A DNA stretch of 64,000 bases from Bacteroidales bacterium (GTDB taxonomy: Bacteria; Bacteroidota; Bacteroidia; Bacteroidales; UBA1402). Of the stretch, positions 62,201 through 64,000 are shown in pieces. The stretch's first letter is position 1. Each line of letters begins with the position of its first letter. The notes below the pieces were generated by a model that did not search any database, was not told where the DNA came from, and was given only the letters and a program-made list of their open reading frames with translations. Position numbers and translations under genes: made by a program. The DNA is taken from assembly GCA_017468435.1 (NCBI GenBank), contig JAFUIP010000014.1, positions 62,001-126,000 of the forward strand. The letters run 5' to 3'.

Positions 62201-64000
62201 GTCGGAAATACCTTGGTAGATGCTTACGAAGGTAACTACGGACGTATTTTCGGTGGCACGCACGGTGTACTGACCCGCTCTGTTGCCGATGCTCAAACTT
62301 CGTACGATATCGTGGCTTCTGTCATCAACGTGCATAACGACTTGAAAAACGAAAGCATGGATATCTTCGGTGCCGGTGCCAACAGCGGTGCCACAGACAC
62401 CACCACCATCAACCTTTACGGCGGTACGGTGAACGATGTGCACGGCGGCGCATTCACCGAAGGTTACACGGCAGTAACCTACATCAATGTACCGGATAGC
62501 TCTACCGCAAAAGTCAATGCTTTGTTTGGCGGTGGTTTGGGAGAAGATGAATGGCGTCCCTGCGACGTTGGCGTATCTAACATCATCTATGCCACGGACG
62601 AACGCGAAGCTAGCGTAGATTTGGGTATTTACGGCGGTAACCACACGGCCCGCGTCACCAAGAACACCAACATTACCATCAGCGCCACGGTGAAGGATGT
62701 ACACGGAGATATCAGCCCTGTATATGGCGCAGGATTGGGAGAACTTACCGTATCGGGATTCACCAAGATCAATTTGCAGAATGGCGCCAAGGTTTCTACT
62801 GTATTCGGTGGCGGCGCAAAAGGAAAAATCTACAATCATTATAGTTTCTACACCGGCCCGGAAGCCGGTACCGATGCTGTGCAAACGGCGGTTAACGACT
62901 TCTATTCAGCAAATCCCGGCCGTCACGCCAACTGGAAAAACAACAAAACAGACAATACAATTATTACCATCGACTCGGGCGCTGTCGTTACCAAGAATGT
63001 GTATGGCGGTGGCGAAGGTAATCTGGCTTACGTGAGCGGAAAGACCCACGTGAAGCTGCTTGGCGGTAGCGTAGCGGGCGATATCTACGGTGGTGGTGAT
63101 GCCGGTGCCATGCCTTGTATGGTTGACACCACCAATGGAGCTATCAATGATCAATTGAGCGGACAAGTCATCGAGGCATACTGTCAGATTGATGGCGGCG
63201 AGGTACGCAATGTATTCGGCGGAGGTTTCCAAGGCGACACGGAAGGCAACACGCGAGTAAGCATAGGTAAACTTAACGGAGCAACGTTCACCAACGGAAA
63301 GCCCACCATCCAGCGCAGCGCATACGGTGGCGGTGAAATGGCCAAGGTGAGTGGAACTTCTACGGTAGATATGTATCAGGGTTATGTGGGTTACGAATAT
63401 GTAGATGGAGATTTCGTGGCCTTGCTCGACCTTAAGGATGCGAACGATAATTTGCTCAAGGAAAATGGTAACCTCTATGGTGCCGGATATGGTGAAGGTG
63501 CCGTGGTGATGCAGACTTTCGTAAATCTTTACGATGGTGTTATCCGTAATGGCCTTTATGGTGGTGGTGAAATTGCTGCCGTCGGTATTGGTGCCACCAA
63601 ACTGGAGAATGAAAAATATGTCCTCGATACTTCTGAGCCGTTTGTGGCCGGCAAGACCCACGTGAGAATGTATGGCGGCAAGGTGGAAGGCGATGTATTC
63701 GGTGGCGGACGCGGATTCAGCTACGACCTTACCGGTAACCAGGTGACGGGTAAGATTTACTACACCGATGGTTATGTATTCGGTGCCACCGACGTGGAAA
63801 TTTACCGCGGTGAAATCGGTACGATTGCTTCTGTGCGCGAAGGCCATGGCAATGTATTTGGTGGTGGTAACATCGGTTATGTGTATAGCCAGGGTGACAT
63901 TTCTGACGGATCCGACGGCAAGGAAAAAGGACATTACTACTTTGAAGGCGAACGTACCGAAGACTGCCGCGTACATATCACCGCACGTTGTATGGTCACT
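59228..64000 (+). CDS. Giant YGGGN-repeat surface protein, 3' end outside the window
   Basis: At least 1591 residues, open to the window's end. The ATG at 59228 gives a long signal peptide (MMYYTNTNKHNLHTAFRRAV, then LMVSCLMAIMFSVPAKAQ). Directly after it VVIGGNVYGGGNQGDLEGNA begins the repeats: VYGGND, LYGGGNGDY, IYGGGNAAT, VFGGGNIGY and variants every 20-60 residues throughout, with Gly-Asn turns and alternating beta strands, a probable beta-helix. No InlB-like or Ig-like domains precede the array, unlike in the leftward giant. It ends a fimbrial operon, in the place occupied by tip or accessory adhesins in other pili. Many long open frames on the opposite strand are by-products of its codon bias. 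Confidence 0.87.
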   Translation, partial: MMYYTNTNKHNLHTAFRRAVLMVSCLMAIMFSVPAKAQVVIGGNVYGGGNQGDLEGNANVELKGGIVKGNVFGGARMADIDGKTYVHINGAEANSALIVKGVYGGNDISGSITGAGASENAHILASTNTNHPVIIGALYGGGNGDYKYVPDPDGPTFDVTLDDGTYIIENKPIIAKTRIEINGGIYGSIYGGGNAATVTEATTISINNATAINGTLNSIPASEGEHLALLEGTDYHLEDDKMVFDYHVNRMFGGNNLAEMNIRPTWDLQKADINNLYSGGNRGAMTSPGGICIAITNDNIRVNNVYGGCRMANVNPGAEPIAENIYGFDFAAGYAARVYITGGKINNVYGGNDISGKVYYGTNVEIHGAISGDVYGGGNGSYAYTDQDSWVDAHPDDADYFYDAGFAIGDTEAQKAEKSLQALYLYRPHVEKTLVQVAGTESKRVVVAGGLYCGGNSATLDKDGDQSGATATFRIGKYTDIQEVFLGSNGENMISDEILAKYADNAFSAINLKDSAQMAQYMAGVAVNIKPNIDWIDNNLDYQTRIGSLFCGGNVGSMTYDGIAGSEINGETQMEFPEQLVIFDKIVAGCNSANVAEGTHNAAYMGGLVGTNVEGTKVRMLVRSRLEPGKLTIVKSGNGLYIESSDYDLNTILANIEDANGATMNTSVYVGANVYGGCFNSGYVNGGVEINVENDLVSPKTYENEARKATLTNTGDYVYASAMAIYGGGYGANAEIRGNTQINFNKNARVLLAFGGGEMGSVSGNAEVTFGKDLVLPGAEKDNLNVYKAYAGGFAGRVNKNTVLNLLGGGVMRAFAGACNANIGGYAMATIGAIGNEPGLPYVATEVIGGNDFGGQIEGSNTWNRTVNGDNKTITSNTYVQYLSGNIGEAIYGGSYGSYNYENEECYPTRPVHNPTLNSTFVDIASQSTNIKDIIGSKNSEETLTLVAGGGRGYKGLPEYVEVANTYVLLRSTDREYPIAHRVYGGGNLSKVGNTLVDAYEGNYGRIFGGTHGVLTRSVADAQTSYDIVASVINVHNDLKNESMDIFGAGANSGATDTTTINLYGGTVNDVHGGAFTEGYTAVTYINVPDSSTAKVNALFGGGLGEDEWRPCDVGVSNIIYATDEREASVDLGIYGGNHTARVTKNTNITISATVKDVHGDISPVYGAGLGELTVSGFTKINLQNGAKVSTVFGGGAKGKIYNHYSFYTGPEAGTDAVQTAVNDFYSANPGRHANWKNNKTDNTIITIDSGAVVTKNVYGGGEGNLAYVSGKTHVKLLGGSVAGDIYGGGDAGAMPCMVDTTNGAINDQLSGQVIEAYCQIDGGEVRNVFGGGFQGDTEGNTRVSIGKLNGATFTNGKPTIQRSAYGGGEMAKVSGTSTVDMYQGYVGYEYVDGDFVALLDLKDANDNLLKENGNLYGAGYGEGAVVMQTFVNLYDGVIRNGLYGGGEIAAVGIGATKLENEKYVLDTSEPFVAGKTHVRMYGGKVEGDVFGGGRGFSYDLTGNQVTGKIYYTDGYVFGATDVEIYRGEIGTIASVREGHGNVFGGGNIGYVYSQGDISDGSDGKEKGHYYFEGERTEDCRVHITARCMVT

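Noticed and set aside
58676..63976. Several frames of 290-577 codons opposite the last fimbrillin and the rightward giant gene.
   Set aside because: Low-complexity mirror products rich in Ile/Val/His, lacking signals or promoters; the plus-strand frame is continuous with a signal peptide and family repeats.
1..64000. Search by eye for transposases, integrases, reverse transcriptases, rRNA genes and a chromosome or plasmid origin.
   Set aside because: No reading frame with the corresponding motifs and no rRNA-like sequence was found in this window.

Overview
The window comes from a member of the Bacteroidota, most likely the Bacteroidales (Prevotella- or Bacteroides-like). Three things point there. 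Many promoters fit the phylum's TTG-N19/20-TAnnTTTG pattern. Lipoproteins, glycoside hydrolases and Mfa-like fimbrillins are abundant. Shine-Dalgarno sequences are mostly absent. Genus cannot be fixed from the sequence alone, and no plasmid, phage or IS element is visible.

Layout. 1-2.4 kb: the 5' end of an acyl-CoA synthetase gene, rubrerythrin, and a HigB/HigA toxin-antitoxin pair. 2.5-8.3 kb: an accessory stretch with a small lipoprotein gene lacking a normal start, a two-helix membrane protein, and a 1529-residue surface lipoprotein (coiled coil, leucine-rich repeats, C-terminal Lcl/C-type-lectin-like domain) whose end resembles the variable proteins of diversity-generating retroelements. 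8.7-18 kb: housekeeping genes (tRNA-Leu, parC, glyQS, a lipoprotein, prs, a cytoplasmic GH13 amylase with fabD). 18-26.6 kb: GH105, tRNA-Arg, an internally deleted AlbA-type gene, a GH43-like enzyme, a GH106-like enzyme and panE. The GH105/GH106/GH43 set fits breakdown of pectin side chains, although no SusC/SusD pair is present. 26.6-38.6 kb: a Na+/Ca2+ exchanger with a Na/Pi cotransporter, thiM-thiE-thiD, cardiolipin synthase, an aspartate-dehydrogenase-like gene, and a potassium-uptake operon (TrkH, an RCK_N-only TrkA-like protein, a small secreted protein, a 2-hydroxyacid dehydrogenase). 38.8-39.8 kb: a secreted GH43 arabinanase-like enzyme.

The most distinctive part is 39.8-64 kb, two divergent surface-appendage clusters. 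The leftward cluster holds a DUF4105 protein and a 2096-residue YGGGN-repeat giant, followed under its own promoter by a DUF5119-like lipoprotein and one fimbrillin. The rightward cluster is an operon of more than 13.8 kb: an OmpA/DUF3575 protein, a DUF5119 lipoprotein, six fimbrillin-family lipoproteins (one AT-richer, probably the main shaft subunit) and a second YGGGN giant that runs off the window. The 0.8 kb between them carries a run of ten C residues just upstream of the rightward promoter, 33-bp and 27-bp tandem repeats, and GC-rich palindromic leaders in both directions. This is consistent with a phase-variable switch for the rightward operon.

The fimbrillins share a lipobox followed about 27-37 residues later by a [T/S]-R-[A/H] motif. 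This matches the arginine-protease processing used in donor-strand assembly of type V pili. I infer that the rightward operon builds a type V-like pilus and that the YGGGN giants are co-expressed adhesins or tip proteins; that role for the giants is a hypothesis.
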